Below are positions 35,158-46,707 of a stretch of DNA of 64,000 nucleotides, in pieces. Position numbers and translations under genes: made by a program. This DNA is from Liolophura sinensis (taxonomy: Eukaryota; Mollusca; Polyplacophora; Chitonida; Chitonidae): the NCBI RefSeq assembly GCF_032854445.1, contig NC_088298.1, positions 2,292,160 through 2,356,159 on the forward strand, written 5' to 3'. Within the stretch, counting starts at the first letter, position 1; each line of letters begins with the position of its first letter. The notes beneath the pieces are model-generated. The model was not told where the DNA came from. It made no database searches and saw nothing but the letters and a program-made list of their open reading frames with translations.

Positions 35158-35525
35158 TAATTAAAGTAGAGAGTAAAACCAGAGTGGCGACGATCATGTG
35201 GTAGCTGACAAATGATCATACGTAAGCGGGAAAGACGGCTACAGCATAGAAAGCAGCGGCGACAGTGTGATACCTGACAAATGGTCACACGTGACCGGTG
35301 AAATACAACTATAGCACGGAGAGTGAAAATAGAGCAGCGACGATAGTGTGATAGCTGACAAACGGTCACAGGTAACCGGTGAAATACGGCTACAGAATAA
35401 AAAGCAGCGACGAAAGTGTGATAACTGACAAATGGTCACACGTAACCGGGGAAATACGGCTACGACTTAGAGAGTAAGACCAGAGCGGCGACGACCGTGT
35501 TATAGATGGAAATCGTCACACAACC
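35158..35525 (+). repeat. 81-bp-type minisatellite, short array (~4 copies)
   Basis: Units carry 'GCAGCGACGACAGTGTGATA', 'GCTGACAAATGGTCACACGT' and 'AACCGGTGAAATACGGCTAC'. Same family as 41150-41880. Lies immediately right of the CAATA element and left of the kinase gene. Confidence 0.88.
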
Positions 35526-36180
35526 CACAGGCCCTAACAAATGCTACCAGGTATGTACATATGTACAGGATCTACACAGGAACGTTTGGTTTATTGCTAT
35601 TGCTAATTTATCCATCACCCACCCACCCCCCGCCTACCCCCACCCCCATCCCCATATCCCCCATTGCGAAAAGGTGTGAAGAGAAATAACGTAATGAAGA
35701 ACAATGTGAATCCCCATGTGTCACTAGCGGCTTCCGATAGGCGACAAAAGGAAAAATATTGTTTCAGCCTACTTTAGCAATCACATCATGGGATTTCATG
35801 TACCCCTAAACCCTTTTCTTAAAACTAAAATAAGTAGAACAAACACCAAATTTTAACTGTTGTGGTTTATTCCATCTTAAATTGTTGATCATGACTGACG
35901 TATTAATCACACAGCATTTTCAACTGTGCTTACGTGTTACTAGAATAATTTTGAACAATAAAATACACACTATTTGCTCTGGGCATACAACCCTTACATA
36001 AATCACATTTTTACAAAAAATCCAAATAAATTAACATAATGTGAAGATTATTTCCCTTAGGCTTTTTGCCATGAGTGATAAATATCCTGACCAGATCTGG
36101 ATTCCGACCAGAACTACCTGTCCGGTTTTTGTTTCTAAAGCTATTTTTTATACTCGCTCAAACGTATGCTGTTATTACAT
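35525..36180. other. Spacer downstream of kinase gene; no gene seen
   Basis: Contains a CACCCACCCCC-rich stretch (35615-35660) and then AT-rich sequence that probably includes the kinase gene's 3' untranslated region. Confidence 0.4.
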
Positions 36181-37563
36181 TTAAGTGACTCCATTTTTGC
36201 AAACTCTTCTCTGCATATTCTTCAACAGACCACAGACCTGTCCCTTAGCGCTCATGAAGACGTCCATCAGTGGAGATTTTTCTCCAGACGATCTCATATT
36301 CACTGATTCCCAATCAGACGGGTCGAAGATAGGATGTTTCATCACTTCGAAAGCACCCTCCGCGAAACCCAGCCGCTGTGACCGCTCCAAACGCAACTGT
36401 GACGAAACAAAGTCTGCGACAGTAGGGGATAGACCCCTCGTGTCCAGGATAACGCGCCGACACATGGGGACACCTCTTCCTTCAATCTCTATCACGATAT
36501 CAGGCAACCTGTTGGAAACGATCTCATAAAATACACACGCAGACGACCACAAGTCTGCCATCTTGTCTGCTTTTCGCTCCAGACGTACTTCCGGTGACGC
36601 GTAATATGACGTATAGCAGAGAGCACGGCTAGTTTGGCTTGTCCGCACAGCGGCGCCGAAGTCTGCCAATACTGGGTATCCTCTGTCATCAATGAAAATG
36701 TTGGCGGGCTTTATGTCCATGTGCACAACGCCAATAGAGTGAATCAGTTCGATGGCTACCAGCAAATGCATCATTATGCAGCATGCGGAACGCTCATTGA
36801 ATACTTCTCTTGTAGGATCCATCTGCAGCCAATAACTAAGATCCTTCATCCTGTACCAGGGTATGTATAAGTAAGTGAAGTCAGGGCTGGCGAAGCAAGC
36901 CATCAGCTTCACAACAAAGTCACACTGGCATTCCTTTAAGATGACAGCTTCTCGCTGACCATCCCCGACGGCAAGTCTCTTCTGGACGAATTTCTTACCC
37001 GTGCCATCACGTGTGGTCACGAAGTCTATGCGGCTATGCCCTTGCTTCAGGTTAACCAGAACCTCAACATCTGATGGAAGAATCTTTGCCCATTTCTCGG
37101 AAGCAGAAAATAACAGCTTTACGTTTGACTTTGATTCTGTCGGTTGTTCAGTGCTGTGATCGGAGCCAGTTACCATCGAATTTCTGCGTTCAGGCACCCG
37201 CTCCAGTTTGCAAGGTCCTTCGCTTCCGCTGTACTCCGCCACGGTTATCAGTCGAGGGGGATTACTTATCAATCCTTTATCCCTCCTCATGCGGTGTAAC
37301 CAAGAATGGCTACATAGTTGTCCTCTTCCGGACTCCATTGCTGCAACTATTGACGTTTTCTGGACGTCAGAGGGGACACCGCTGTGCCGGCATCGGGAGT
37401 TAGCAATGCTTCCGTTCAAGACGGATGTCACTGGCACAATTGCCACTTTTGTTTCTGCTACATATTCTCCACATACACAAACAGTAAATACTCTCCTGGT
37501 TATCTTCACCACTCGTTGACACCAATGCCTAAATCGGCGTAATCGACGACCCATGATGATCAA
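36181..37563 (-). CDS. Single-exon protein Ser/Thr kinase, 460 aa, AGC-like tail
   Basis: Intact frame from ATG 37563 to TGA-side end at 36181. Residues 1-165 are a basic, low-complexity N terminus. The kinase domain runs from about 166 to 413. Key residues are present: K195 (FVQK), E205 in helix C, D283 in 'HMDIKPANIF', N288, D301-F-G, a SPE at 323-325 in place of APE, and D337 ('KMADLW'). The usual HRD arginine is Met (HMD), and the glycine-rich loop is weak ('NLKQGHSRIDFV'). 'MKHPIFDPSDWESV' at 408-421 resembles the AGC-kinase end of the domain. Probably active, though the loop and Met282 are unusual. I cannot assign a subfamily. The absence of introns suggests retroposition or a mobile-element cargo gene. 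It lies between oppositely oriented 81-bp minisatellite copies. Other ATGs at residues 4, 76 and 91 are possible starts. Confidence 0.85.
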   Translation of the reverse strand: MIIMGRRLRRFRHWCQRVVKITRRVFTVCVCGEYVAETKVAIVPVTSVLNGSIANSRCRHSGVPSDVQKTSIVAAMESGRGQLCSHSWLHRMRRDKGLISNPPRLITVAEYSGSEGPCKLERVPERRNSMVTGSDHSTEQPTESKSNVKLLFSASEKWAKILPSDVEVLVNLKQGHSRIDFVTTRDGTGKKFVQKRLAVGDGQREAVILKECQCDFVVKLMACFASPDFTYLYIPWYRMKDLSYWLQMDPTREVFNERSACCIMMHLLVAIELIHSIGVVHMDIKPANIFIDDRGYPVLADFGAAVRTSQTSRALCYTSYYASPEVRLERKADKMADLWSSACVFYEIVSNRLPDIVIEIEGRGVPMCRRVILDTRGLSPTVADFVSSQLRLERSQRLGFAEGAFEVMKHPIFDPSDWESVNMRSSGEKSPLMDVFMSAKGQVCGLLKNMQRRVCKNGVT

Positions 37564-38017
37564 AGTAAACTCTAGGTAAAATCACGCTTGACGCTCTCAA
37601 GTCATGTACCCAAGATATAATAACGTTGCCCCAGGATACAACAATGGCCAGTGCATTGTGGGAGTTCTTTGACGTCGCCGATGCAAGGTAAAAGACATGT
37701 GTGACGTTATGGATAAACTCAGTGCAGACAACGTCATAATACAAAATGCTTATTGTTGGCGTCTGAGACAATAAAAAAATCTGTCCCACAAAGGGTGCCA
37801 GTATTAAGGGCTGAGGGATGCTATAACCAGCGTTACCCTCAGTCCCTTCAAACGCGTCCTAATAAGACAGATAGGTATTTTCTGAAACAAAAGGCTAATG
37901 CTTCACATAGATGTATAGACATACGAGTCTAACTCCGTATTATGCACCCATGATATCCCAGATTCTATGAACACCATCCCTATTTATTAAATATATGTGA
38001 CGCTGTTGTTGATGCTG

Positions 38018-38070
38018 ACGTAAAACCAGCGCAGCGACGACAGTGTGATAGTTGGCAAATGGGCACAAGC
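38018..38070 (+). repeat. Solitary 81-bp-family unit
   Basis: 'AAAACCAGCGCAGCGACGAC' and 'AGTGTGATAGTTGGCAAATG' match one degenerate minisatellite unit in plus orientation, upstream of the kinase gene. Confidence 0.6.
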
Positions 38071-38367
38071 ACCCACTGCAACCCGGTCTCTCTTGAATTA
38101 CCCTCCGCTAGATAAGGTTTTATTGCAATTTTTATGTAGATGCTAAAGGGGTAAGAATTAGACAGCGTTATCAAACGTATAGTAGTTTGACAGTCAGGTA
38201 CCGTGAAGGCTCATATCAACGTCGGATTCAACAGAGGTGGCGATAAACCACAGGGCCGTTATAAAAATGGACATGATGATGGAAGGATTATAATTTACTG
38301 TCATATAATGTACAATTAATGTCATTGTACATGGATCTTAAATGTGATGACAGCACAGCGTTTTGAT

Positions 38368-38462
38368 TTATTTATTTATTTATTTATTTGATTGGTGTTT
38401 TACGCCGTAATCAAGAATATTTCACTTATATGACGGCGGCCAGCATTATGGTGGGAAGAAAG
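38368..38462 (-). repeat. SINE copy, truncated
   Basis: (TTTA)n then 'GATTGGTGTTTTACGCCGTA' and 'CCAGCATTATGGTGGGA', after which the copy ends at the minisatellite-like sequence. Confidence 0.85.
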
Positions 38463-38477
38463 CCATAACTGAGGTAC

Positions 38478-38575
38478 CAATTGACATGAGGCCGTACTTC
38501 ACCGGTTACGTGCGACCGTTTTCCAGGTATCACACTTTCGCCTCTGCTCTGGTTTTACTCTCGATACTGTAAATC
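38478..38575 (-). repeat. Inverted 81-bp-family unit with element-end sequence
   Basis: Minus strand reads 'GAGTAAAACCAGAGCAGAGG', 'CGAAAGTGTGATACC', 'ACGTAACCGGTGAAGTACGG' and then 'CCTCATGTCAATTGGTACCT'. That exit sequence is also seen at 41880 (plus) and 46450 (minus), suggesting a defined boundary. Confidence 0.7.
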
Positions 38576-38589
38576 GTTTACATTTGCTC

Positions 38590-39660
38590 AGTACATATGG
38601 ACGTGTTTGTTGACCCTTAGAAATTTCTTCCGCAAAGAATAACTTATTCGGTCAACAACTCTGTCTTTCAACTCACTCAAGGTACTAAAGGACAAAAAAT
38701 GTCAACATCCGTACGGTAATGTCAAAGCCAGAACAGTGTAAATGTCAGCTACCTTTTCCTCTAATGAAACAGGCCATGGCTGATACTCCGTCTATATATT
38801 TAAGTCTCTGGCCAATGTACCCTGGCCTTGGAATGCATACTGTGACAATTTTAACATGTAACATAGACATTCCGATGACCAGTACCTTAAAACACGGAGG
38901 TATATATGGAAGGAGGAACAACTCGGGCTCTTCAAGGTGTTCAATGTACAATACCAACAGAGCAGGGCTTTGTTTTAACAGAGGATTGACATATCTGCCT
39001 TCTGGCAAATGTACCTCCATGCTTAAAATAATGAATGAATGATTATGTCTTAAAGCCACATCGGCAACGTCATGTTGTGGCGAGAAACAAGTTCAAAACA
39101 GGAGCCAGTAAATGGTTTTCTTTAGAGCAAGAACACCAAAAGTAAAACGAAAGTAGCCGAACACACTTAAAAACTAGCCAAAAAAAGAACCAAGTCTTAG
39201 TCAAATACTCGTAAACCACAACATTTTTATAACACATAAACTAGAGCATCGCATGTACGTATATATGAATTATGTCTATAAAGAATACCTTAAAAGATAA
39301 CACTGTAAGTACATTCAAGAATCGATATAACGTCTTACCTTTTTTATTTTTGGGATTTATCTCGGTAAACTTTTACCGGTTATGAGTCAGCCTTCGCTAA
39401 AGCATTTACTCAAGGTGATTCAGCGTAGATTTGTAGTCCTCAATCATGCATGCTGCGGTAGGTTTATACAGACCTATTTGCATTAGGAAAATAGTGATTT
39501 AATATATACATAATTTAAAAAAAAAAACCCACAAGCGTCGTACATGGTCAAATGTAAACGATCGGCTTATTGGGTAAGGAGTGGGATATACCTGTACCTG
39601 AACAAGTATACGTTTATACTGACTGCTACCTACCCGTTGTAAAAGATTACTATCTCAAGT
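38590..39660. other. Intergenic, no gene seen
   Basis: AT-rich. Open frames near 38719-39059 on both strands are short, overlap each other and lack any recognisable motif. Confidence 0.4.
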
Positions 39661-39661
39661 A

Positions 39662-39804
39662 GGTCTCCAGCAACCTGCGGATGGTCGTGGGTTTTCCCCA
39701 GGCTCTGTCCGGTTTCCACCCACCATAATGCAGGCAGCCGTCGTATAAGTGAAATATTCTTGAGTACGGCGTAAAACACCAATCAAATAAATAAATAAAT
39801 ACTA
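39662..39804 (+). repeat. SINE copy, 5' truncated
   Basis: 'CCAGCAACCTGCGGATGGTC' through 'CACCATAATGCAGGCAGCCG', 'TTGAGTACGGCGTAAAACAC' and the (AAAT)n tail. Confidence 0.87.
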
Positions 39805-40902
39805 TCTCAAGTAAAAATAACTAAATTCATCTTATAAATGTAAAAATGTTTACTGCAAAAGGTAAACATTTACGCAATATGTGTAAATCTTAAACAGAAT
39901 CGCTGAAGGTTTACTAGAAATTCTTACAGTGTTGTCCAGGCATAAAATGTCCTATTGAAACTTATCTAGTTCAGAAATTTAACTTCTCAACGCCTAACTC
40001 GCCGTAACGAAATTTACAAACTGATCAAGTGTTCATACATTATACGGACTTCCAAATTTATTTCTTCACGCCAACAGCTTTTCCAATCGCAATTTATGGA
40101 ATAACAGTTAATTTATAGTCTTCCCGAAATCTCACTTTTCCCTGCGAGGGACATCCTATCGGAATTTATGAATCAAGAGTTCATTTGGGTTCAAGATTGC
40201 CGTAACTCATGCCTAATACATTACAATAATATCTCGTGAGTTCTTTTCTTTTGAAATTCTGTGACAATGCAGCATTTAACAAAATCACAATTATATTTAC
40301 CGTGCAAGGTGAACTTGTACGCGTCGACAAAATCAGAAAATCAGAAAATGTCAATTATCTTCATGGAATTATCATAAAGGGATATTTGCGGAATATTGAG
40401 GCTCATTTCATGCACTTTGTTTTTTCCAGTATCTATAACGTGTTATATTACAACTCATTTACCACTTCATTACACCCCGGATGCAATACAAGCGTCTGGG
40501 TTCAGTCACGAGTTGCGAGTCACGAGTTCACGCGCCCACGAGTTGCCCTTGATCATTCACGCGACCTGCTATTATACGTCTTGTATTGTAACTAGGACAG
40601 CGATGTCTAATACAAAAAACAAAATAACATCACTAACATTTTCTCCTAATGTGTCTAAGCCATAGTGCTAGATCGTTTGCAAATTGTAACGCAGATGAAG
40701 ATTACACGATTTTTGACACTATAATAGTGCCGTATACATTACCTACTGGTGTTATTTGACCGAAGATAATGTTACATTCACACATCTTCTCATCATTTTG
40801 TAGACTGTTAAATTTCTAACAATTTAGACAGTGTTAACCTTACGTTATGATCGATTTTCCCTATTTCTACAGCGGCCAAATTGATAGATTTAACATTATT
40901 TA

Positions 40903-41041
40903 AATATTTATTATTTATTTATTTGATTGGTGTTTTACGCCGTGTTCAAGATTATTTCACTTGTACGGACGGCGGCCAGCATTATGGTGGGAGGAAACCG
41001 GACAAGAGCTCGGAGGAAACCCACGACCATCCGCAGACTGG
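40903..41041 (-). repeat. SINE copy, head missing
   Basis: (TTTA)n, 'GATTGGTGTTTTACGCCGTG', 'CCAGCATTATGGTGGGAGGA' and 'ACCCACGACCATCCGCAG'. The tRNA head is absent and the 81-bp array follows. Confidence 0.87.
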
Positions 41042-41104
41042 TGATATGTGTATGACTCCCATTAATGTTGCACGTTCTGCCTTGCAAGATCAGATCTGTG
41101 TGAA

Positions 41105-41890
41105 CTGTGTGAACTAAGTACCCTTCGACAGTCTGATGATTAGCAAATCGGTCAAAAGTAACCGGCGAAATACGGCTACAGAATAGTGAGTAAAACCTGA
41201 GCAGCAACGACAGTGTGGACAGCTGACAAATCATCACACGTTAACCATGAAATACAGCCACAGCACAGAGAGTAAAACCTGAGCAGCCAAGACAGTGTGA
41301 CAGCTGACAAATCATCACACGTAACCTGTGAAATACGGCCACAGCACAGAGAGTAAAACCTGAGCAGCGACGACAGTGTGACAGCTGACAAATCATCACA
41401 CGTAACCAGTGAAATACGACCACAGAACACAGAGTAAAACCTGAGCAGCCACGACAGTGTGGCAGCTGACAAATCATCACACGTAACCGTGAAATACGGC
41501 CACAGCACAGAGAGTAAAAACCACAGCAATGAAGACAGTGTGACAGCTGACAAATCATCACACGTAACCATGAAATATGGCCACAGCACAGAGAGTAAAA
41601 CCACAGCAGTGACGACAGTGTGACAGCTGACAAATCATCACACGTAACCATGAAATATGGCCACAGAACAGAGAGTAAAACCAGAGCAGCCACGACAGTG
41701 TGACAGCTGACAAATCATCACACGTAACCGGTGAAATACGTCTACCGCACAGAGAGTAAACCGGAGCAGTGACCACAGTGTAACAGCTGACAAATCATCA
41801 CACGTAACCGGTGAAAGACGGCTACAGCACAGAGAGTAAAACCAGAGCAGCGACGACAGTGTGTGGCGTTACCGGTGAAAGACGGCCTCA
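41105..41890 (+). repeat. 81-bp minisatellite array (~9 copies)
   Basis: 'CAGCTGACAAATCATCACAC' recurs at 41220, 41301, 41382, 41463, 41544, 41624, 41704 and 41784, a period of 80-81 bp. Each unit continues 'GTAACCGGTGAAATACGGCC' and 'AGAGAGTAAAACC'. The right end exits through 'ACGGCCTCAATTTACCC'. Long frames on the minus strand here are repeat artefacts. Confidence 0.95.
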
Positions 41891-42649
41891 ATTTACCCTA
41901 GTTAGTTATTCTAACTGTTCATATATACATGCTTAAATAGTAGCAACATACATCCCCTCTAGCAGCATGTTTTATACCGACGTAGTTAAATACAATCCCC
42001 AATCGGAGTACCCTAAATGACCACAAATCGGCATTTTTCGAGGCATATAAATGTCATGAGATATTACCTCTCAGGGTATCACCCTACTTTTCAAACAAAC
42101 CTCAAAACACCCTTTCTAATATAAATAGAACTCCCAGAATCAGGAAAAATGAGCAACTTTTTTTGCATCAGTCATTTACGTATATATGCATATTTACTGG
42201 AGATAGGAAGGGAGACAACTTTTGGAGCCATTGTGAATGTCAGGTTATGTTTTTGAATACACTTATTTTAAACTATGAAACTATATTTACGCCGTACTGC
42301 CGAAATTACCGTTTTTACACGGCTCCCAGTTGATAATAACAGCCTGAATGGAAAGCTCCGTATGTGTGCCCAAAAACAAGTATGTAACGGTCCCGTGTAG
42401 GCCTACATGCACCTGTATGCGCTGTAACAGCTTATGTTGTCAAACACTGTTTCCTGATTAACAAAACGTTGCAATTACATGTACATAATTAGTGAGGGCG
42501 ATTAGGCAAATTACTATGTTTACTTGCAAACATGACGTAGAACCTATGCAATATATTAATACCAATCACACTGATGTGATGTACGGACGAACATTATATA
42601 ATGGGTTGTACATGTATTCTGGGTATATCGTTATCGCTCACGAGGTAAG

Positions 42650-42850
42650 TACGGGCCGTGGTCAAGTGGTGTAACTGTTTGCTTTTCAGACGCCAGGTCT
42701 GAGATATAAGATATGGGTTCAAGTCCGGTCTTGGAAAGAGATTTATAGATTCTCATCAGACCCTCGATCGCTGTTTGAAGGACCTTATTGACAATACTAG
42801 CGCCGGCCCGTCGACGCTCGTGTGCATGTTTGCATAGTGTAACGCTGGAT
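42650..42850 (+). repeat. tRNA-like SINE, third family
   Basis: A-box-like 'GGGCCGTGGTCAAGTGGTGT' and B-box-like 'GGGTTCAAGTCCGG' about 50 bases apart (long variable arm, Ser/Leu-like). A non-tRNA body follows to about 42850. Confidence 0.6.
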
Positions 42851-42991
42851 GAAGGCGGTTTGTCTTCCACCTATATGGTGCGTGTGTATGTTAATGACGT
42901 CATATATGTGGGTTGACAGGTCGACAGGTTGGCTGTTTACGTGTACTCCAGTTTCCACCGCCCAATAAAACTGAACACCATTGCGTTAGTA

Positions 42992-43245
42992 TACACTCAA
43001 AATACTTGTTGTTTTTAACAGAAATTCGGTCTGTTGTCTGAGTGATGCTAGCATGTATTCTGTTATAACACAATACTGTGTCATATTCAACATAATATCC
43101 TGACAGAATAACAGAACCCTTATGTTCAATAAATAGAATATGTGTGTTATGATTTAAAGAAAATTCTGCTGCAATAGCAGAATGCATTCAAGCATCACTC
43201 ATTCCACAGACTTTCTGCTAAAATTAACATTAAACTTTTGAGTGC
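42992..43245. mobile_element. MITE with CACTCAAAA/TTTTGAGTG ends, copy 1
   Basis: Ends are TACACTCAAAATAC and ACTTTTGAGTG in inverse. The interior has mirrored 'AACAGAAA', 'GCATGTATTCTGTTATAAC' and 'GCAGAATGCATTCAAGC' blocks. About 254 bp, non-coding. Related copy at 46708-46939. Confidence 0.75.
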
Positions 43246-43385
43246 GGTGTAAGACAAATATTAAATAAAATCAATACAGAATTCGTTAAATTCTGCGTTA
43301 GTGAATTTCAAATTTCAAAAATATTCCCTTCTCGTTTGTGTACCTCCCAAAGTAAGCCCTCCCCCACCCCCTCCGCCAGATACCC

Positions 43386-43490
43386 GACAAACCCTGACTT
43401 ATAACCCAGCTGGTCAAATTAGCTAGAGCTGGACTCGAACCTACAACCACACTGATCGATCTACATATGCTGCGGCACGCCAAAACCATG
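43386..43490 (-). repeat. tRNA-like SINE fragment
   Basis: Minus strand shows a B-box-like 'GGTTCGAGTCCAGC' at about 43428-43441 and a tRNA-like upstream arm; both ends degrade. Confidence 0.5.
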
Positions 43491-43499
43491 CTTCAGTCG

Positions 43500-44250
43500 A
43501 ATGAGCAAATGTTAATTACTATAGGAATATGTTCTGGGCATATGAATCTAGGTATCATCGAAACATGCGAGGCATTTGTACCATGTAATCTTCAACGATA
43601 TTGAACGTTCCAATTAAGTCAATAACCACAAGGAATATTTCCAAAAAAGCTTTAGCACAAATCACCAAAGGACTCAGGACGAAAGTTAGAAATTAGGACG
43701 GATTCGTGTAATGTGAAGCAGTCTACTAGCTGAAAGACGCCATTGTGGAATCTAGACAAATACATGTAACCAGTCAGTATCAAAATTGCATAGGCCCCCC
43801 CCCCCTACATGTATTTTTATGCTAAGTCACTACACATGCATTATTCCAGTTACGCTGTCTGTGAGTTTTCAGAGTTAAATTTTGAATACATTAGATGAAG
43901 ACTTGATCTCAGAAAGAGTCACTTTGTCTTTCACACGACTAGTAAGTTATGTGATGGACTGGTGGTCTTTTGCTACTTAATTTATTTTGGAATCCACATA
44001 TTGTAGCCCATGGCGTTATTGGTAAAATATCAACTAACTAATTCTTTTTCAGTACAGCGACTTTTCTATATTAACATGTGCGATTCATTGCTCGAGAAGA
44101 AACATAAATGGACCAGTCAACATGTCTGCCCCCCTCTCTTTCCTAACTCAGTGGGGAAGGCCACTTTTACATAACCCCGTCCCTCCGGCCTAAGCCCCCT
44201 GCCCCAAGGATAAACACAAGCAGGTTTCTTCATCTAGCCTTAACTGTTCT
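43500..44250. other. Intergenic, no gene seen
   Basis: AT-rich with a C-run at 43796-43806. No supported exon. Confidence 0.4.
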
Positions 44251-44521
44251 CCCCATAGCTACCGCATCAGCAGCAGGCGGTTGGTGTTCGCAGAAAGCTT
44301 GCGCGCTATCGGGTTTCCGCGGAGGACTATTTTGGGAGCTTTGAAAGCCGGGAGCTAGTTTCATAGAAGCACACGATGACGAGTGAATTTACAAATTTGG
44401 GATCGAGGCGAGTCGGTCGGTCACGTGACTCATGCAATGACTGGCCGGTTGTTGGAATGCCTCGGGGGCATGCGAAAGTCCAGTTAATTGTGAATGATTC
44501 TACGTGAGCGTCATTTCTAAG
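44250..44521 (+). promoter_or_regulatory. Candidate promoter and untranslated first exon of the neurexin gene
   Basis: A locally GC-richer stretch with 'CACGTGAC' (E-box) and 'TGACTCATGC' (AP-1-like) ends in a strong splice donor TTCTAAG|GTGAGAGG at 44521/44522. A matching acceptor (TTTCCACGCAG) lies at 47707, just before the neurexin coding exon. The link is inference; transcript data would decide. Confidence 0.35.
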
Positions 44522-46138
44522 GTGAGAGGAACGTGTAGAGATATTATTGTATATGCAGTGTTTACCCGTTTTTCGACATTAATAGACTGACACAGGGTTG
44601 CTACATGGTAAAGTGCATACCTGAAGCTAACTTTCATTACATTCCCGAAGTTTTGCAAATGTATAGCTAGGTTGGATTAATTAAAAGTTTCTTCACAAAA
44701 CGTTGAAAGTTACATGTAGGTTTTGAACACTCCCTCAGTCTTACAACTGTAGCTTAGCTGGGGGTAGTTAGAAGAAGCTGAACAACATCAATGTTAAATT
44801 CCGTATTTAACTTTTATGCAGAAGGTTGCAGTCAGTTATGTAGACACTTCTCAATTTTCGTCCCTTATTTGATATCACCAGCCAGTTATATAAAGCGCTA
44901 AACTTTTGGTAAAAAAAAACAGAATTGTTTATTAGAAGTCACCCACCAAATTTTCGACATTTTCTTGTTTCTTTGACCTATAGGCCTACTCTAGGGAAGC
45001 CTCAAGTTTCCTTAGCAGACTATAAAATCATTAAAGTCTAACCCTTAATAATGTAAAATACAGCGATGGTGTCCTAACTAAATACAACAATGCATCATGC
45101 GGAATAAATTTCATTTTCATATCCACGTTTATTAACATAAATGTATGCATGACATTTAAAAAGGATGTTTACCAGTGATAAATTTTTTAAAAATCGAACA
45201 AAACGGCTGTATAACCCTGGCTGTACCTTTTATCCAGTTTTAAGGATACGGCACTAAGTACATGTACATCTTCTTTGTGATTTAATCCTCTGGACTTTGT
45301 TGTTCGAAAGTGCATTAGCTGATACTGGTATTAAGTCACACTTTATATTTAAGATTTCAGCCAAACTGAGCAACCGATGTAGCTCTCCCTAGTCGAAGTG
45401 TAACAGCAGCAGTTGTAGCTCATGATTAGTGTAATCCTACACATGGCTTAAAGTTAAACCGGCTTTGAACAACCGTGCCCAGAAAATGTGAAGTAATTCT
45501 TGCTTTGGTAACTGGACGAATTATTTCTGGACGAGCGTGTTAAATCCGATTAGTCTCTGTTTTCCATTCTTCATTTTATTTCCCCGGTTAATATAGATAC
45601 CCTTATGTGCATATAAATGTAAAACCGAAACGTTTTCATCTAGAAGCTGTCACTTTTATTTACCTTCCAGGAATGTTTGTTTTGTTTAAATGTATGTTTT
45701 ACCACGTTCTGTATAGTATTGGAAAACCGGTGTATCATTCTACGCCGAAGTAGACCAGATTGCGTGGGATGGGGTTTTGCGCATCATCTAAGCTGTATAG
45801 AGACGGACGGGTTTATTTGTTCCTTTACTGTTTGAAACTGTCTGACAATGAGTAAAGCATCCGTCACTGGTGTATGTGAAAACACGTAAGTTGAATTACA
45901 TAGGCGTGGCCTTCAGGAGTCACTGTTGGCAAGGTTGCCACTGCTGTATTCTCTCGGGGGCGTATATATACAGAGATGCATCTGTTGTATCAAATCCTTT
46001 ACCCTTTACTGGTTTACTTTAAGTCTGTAAGCGTTGAACCTAACAATCCGAATTTAATATATATTTATATGTTTATTTATATTAGCAGTATTTAGACAGA
46101 TATCCTCGATGTTACTAACCCCGTGCATTTTCTAACGG

Positions 46139-46345
46139 ATGTTCAACCAAGCCGTAAGTTCGAATCCAGCTCCCACTGGTGCACCTGTAATTTTATTAGA
46201 GTTTGCCAGGAACCTGGTAAGCATTCCCAGGGTTCTGTCTGCTTTCCTGTCCCCATAACTTGGCCGCATCCCTTGCATATGTGAAATATTTTCCAGGGCA
46301 CAGGTTAAAACACCAATCAAATAAACAAACAATAATAATAGTATT
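46139..46345 (+). repeat. Diverged SINE copy
   Basis: B-box-like 'AGTTCGAATCCAGCTCCCAC', then 'GTGAAATATTTTCCAGGGCA' and 'TTAAAACACCAATCAAATAA'. More diverged than most copies here. Confidence 0.7.
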
Positions 46346-46444
46346 AATAGGTATCCATTACACACTATATAAACAATTGTTTTATTCTTCATCCATTTTA
46401 CTACTTTTATACATTTACACGAACAGTTAGAATAAAACTCTTAC

Positions 46445-46550
46445 TTAGGTAAATTGACAAGAGGCCGTATTTCACCGCTTTTTGTGACCATTTGCAGCTA
46501 TCACACTGTCGTCCGCTGCTCTGTTTTTTTCTCTATGCTTTAATTATATC
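46445..46550 (-). repeat. Inverted solitary 81-bp-family unit with element end
   Basis: Minus strand reads 'AGAGCAGCGGACGACAGTGT', 'GATAGCTGCAAATGGTCAC' and then 'CGGCCTCTTGTCAATTTACC'. The exit sequence, continuing to 'TTCTAACTGTTCG', corresponds to that at 41880-41920, in the opposite orientation. Confidence 0.72.
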
Positions 46551-46707
46551 AACTGTGACCAAAAAAGAGAATAATTATTGTTACTCATATACATAAATGA
46601 TTAGCCTTGATTATGATCAGCGCGATGCACATACAGGTCACCTACACGATAATGAATAAACAAGATTTGCGCATGGTCTCTGCATTATAACTAATACATA
46701 TATGGCT

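Noticed and set aside
38719-39059. Opposed ~105-codon frames
   Set aside because: They overlap on opposite strands in repeat-poor intergenic DNA and neither shows a motif or splice support.
41176-41776. Overlapping minus-strand frames of 72-150 codons with repeated 'DDLSAVTLS' peptides
   Set aside because: These are translations of the 81-bp minisatellite, whose 81-base period keeps frames open. No start context, domain or codon bias.
42650-42730. Genuine tRNA gene
   Set aside because: A- and B-box-like sequences are present, but the acceptor stem does not pair and a SINE-like body follows. The same holds for the heads at 57853 and 63888.
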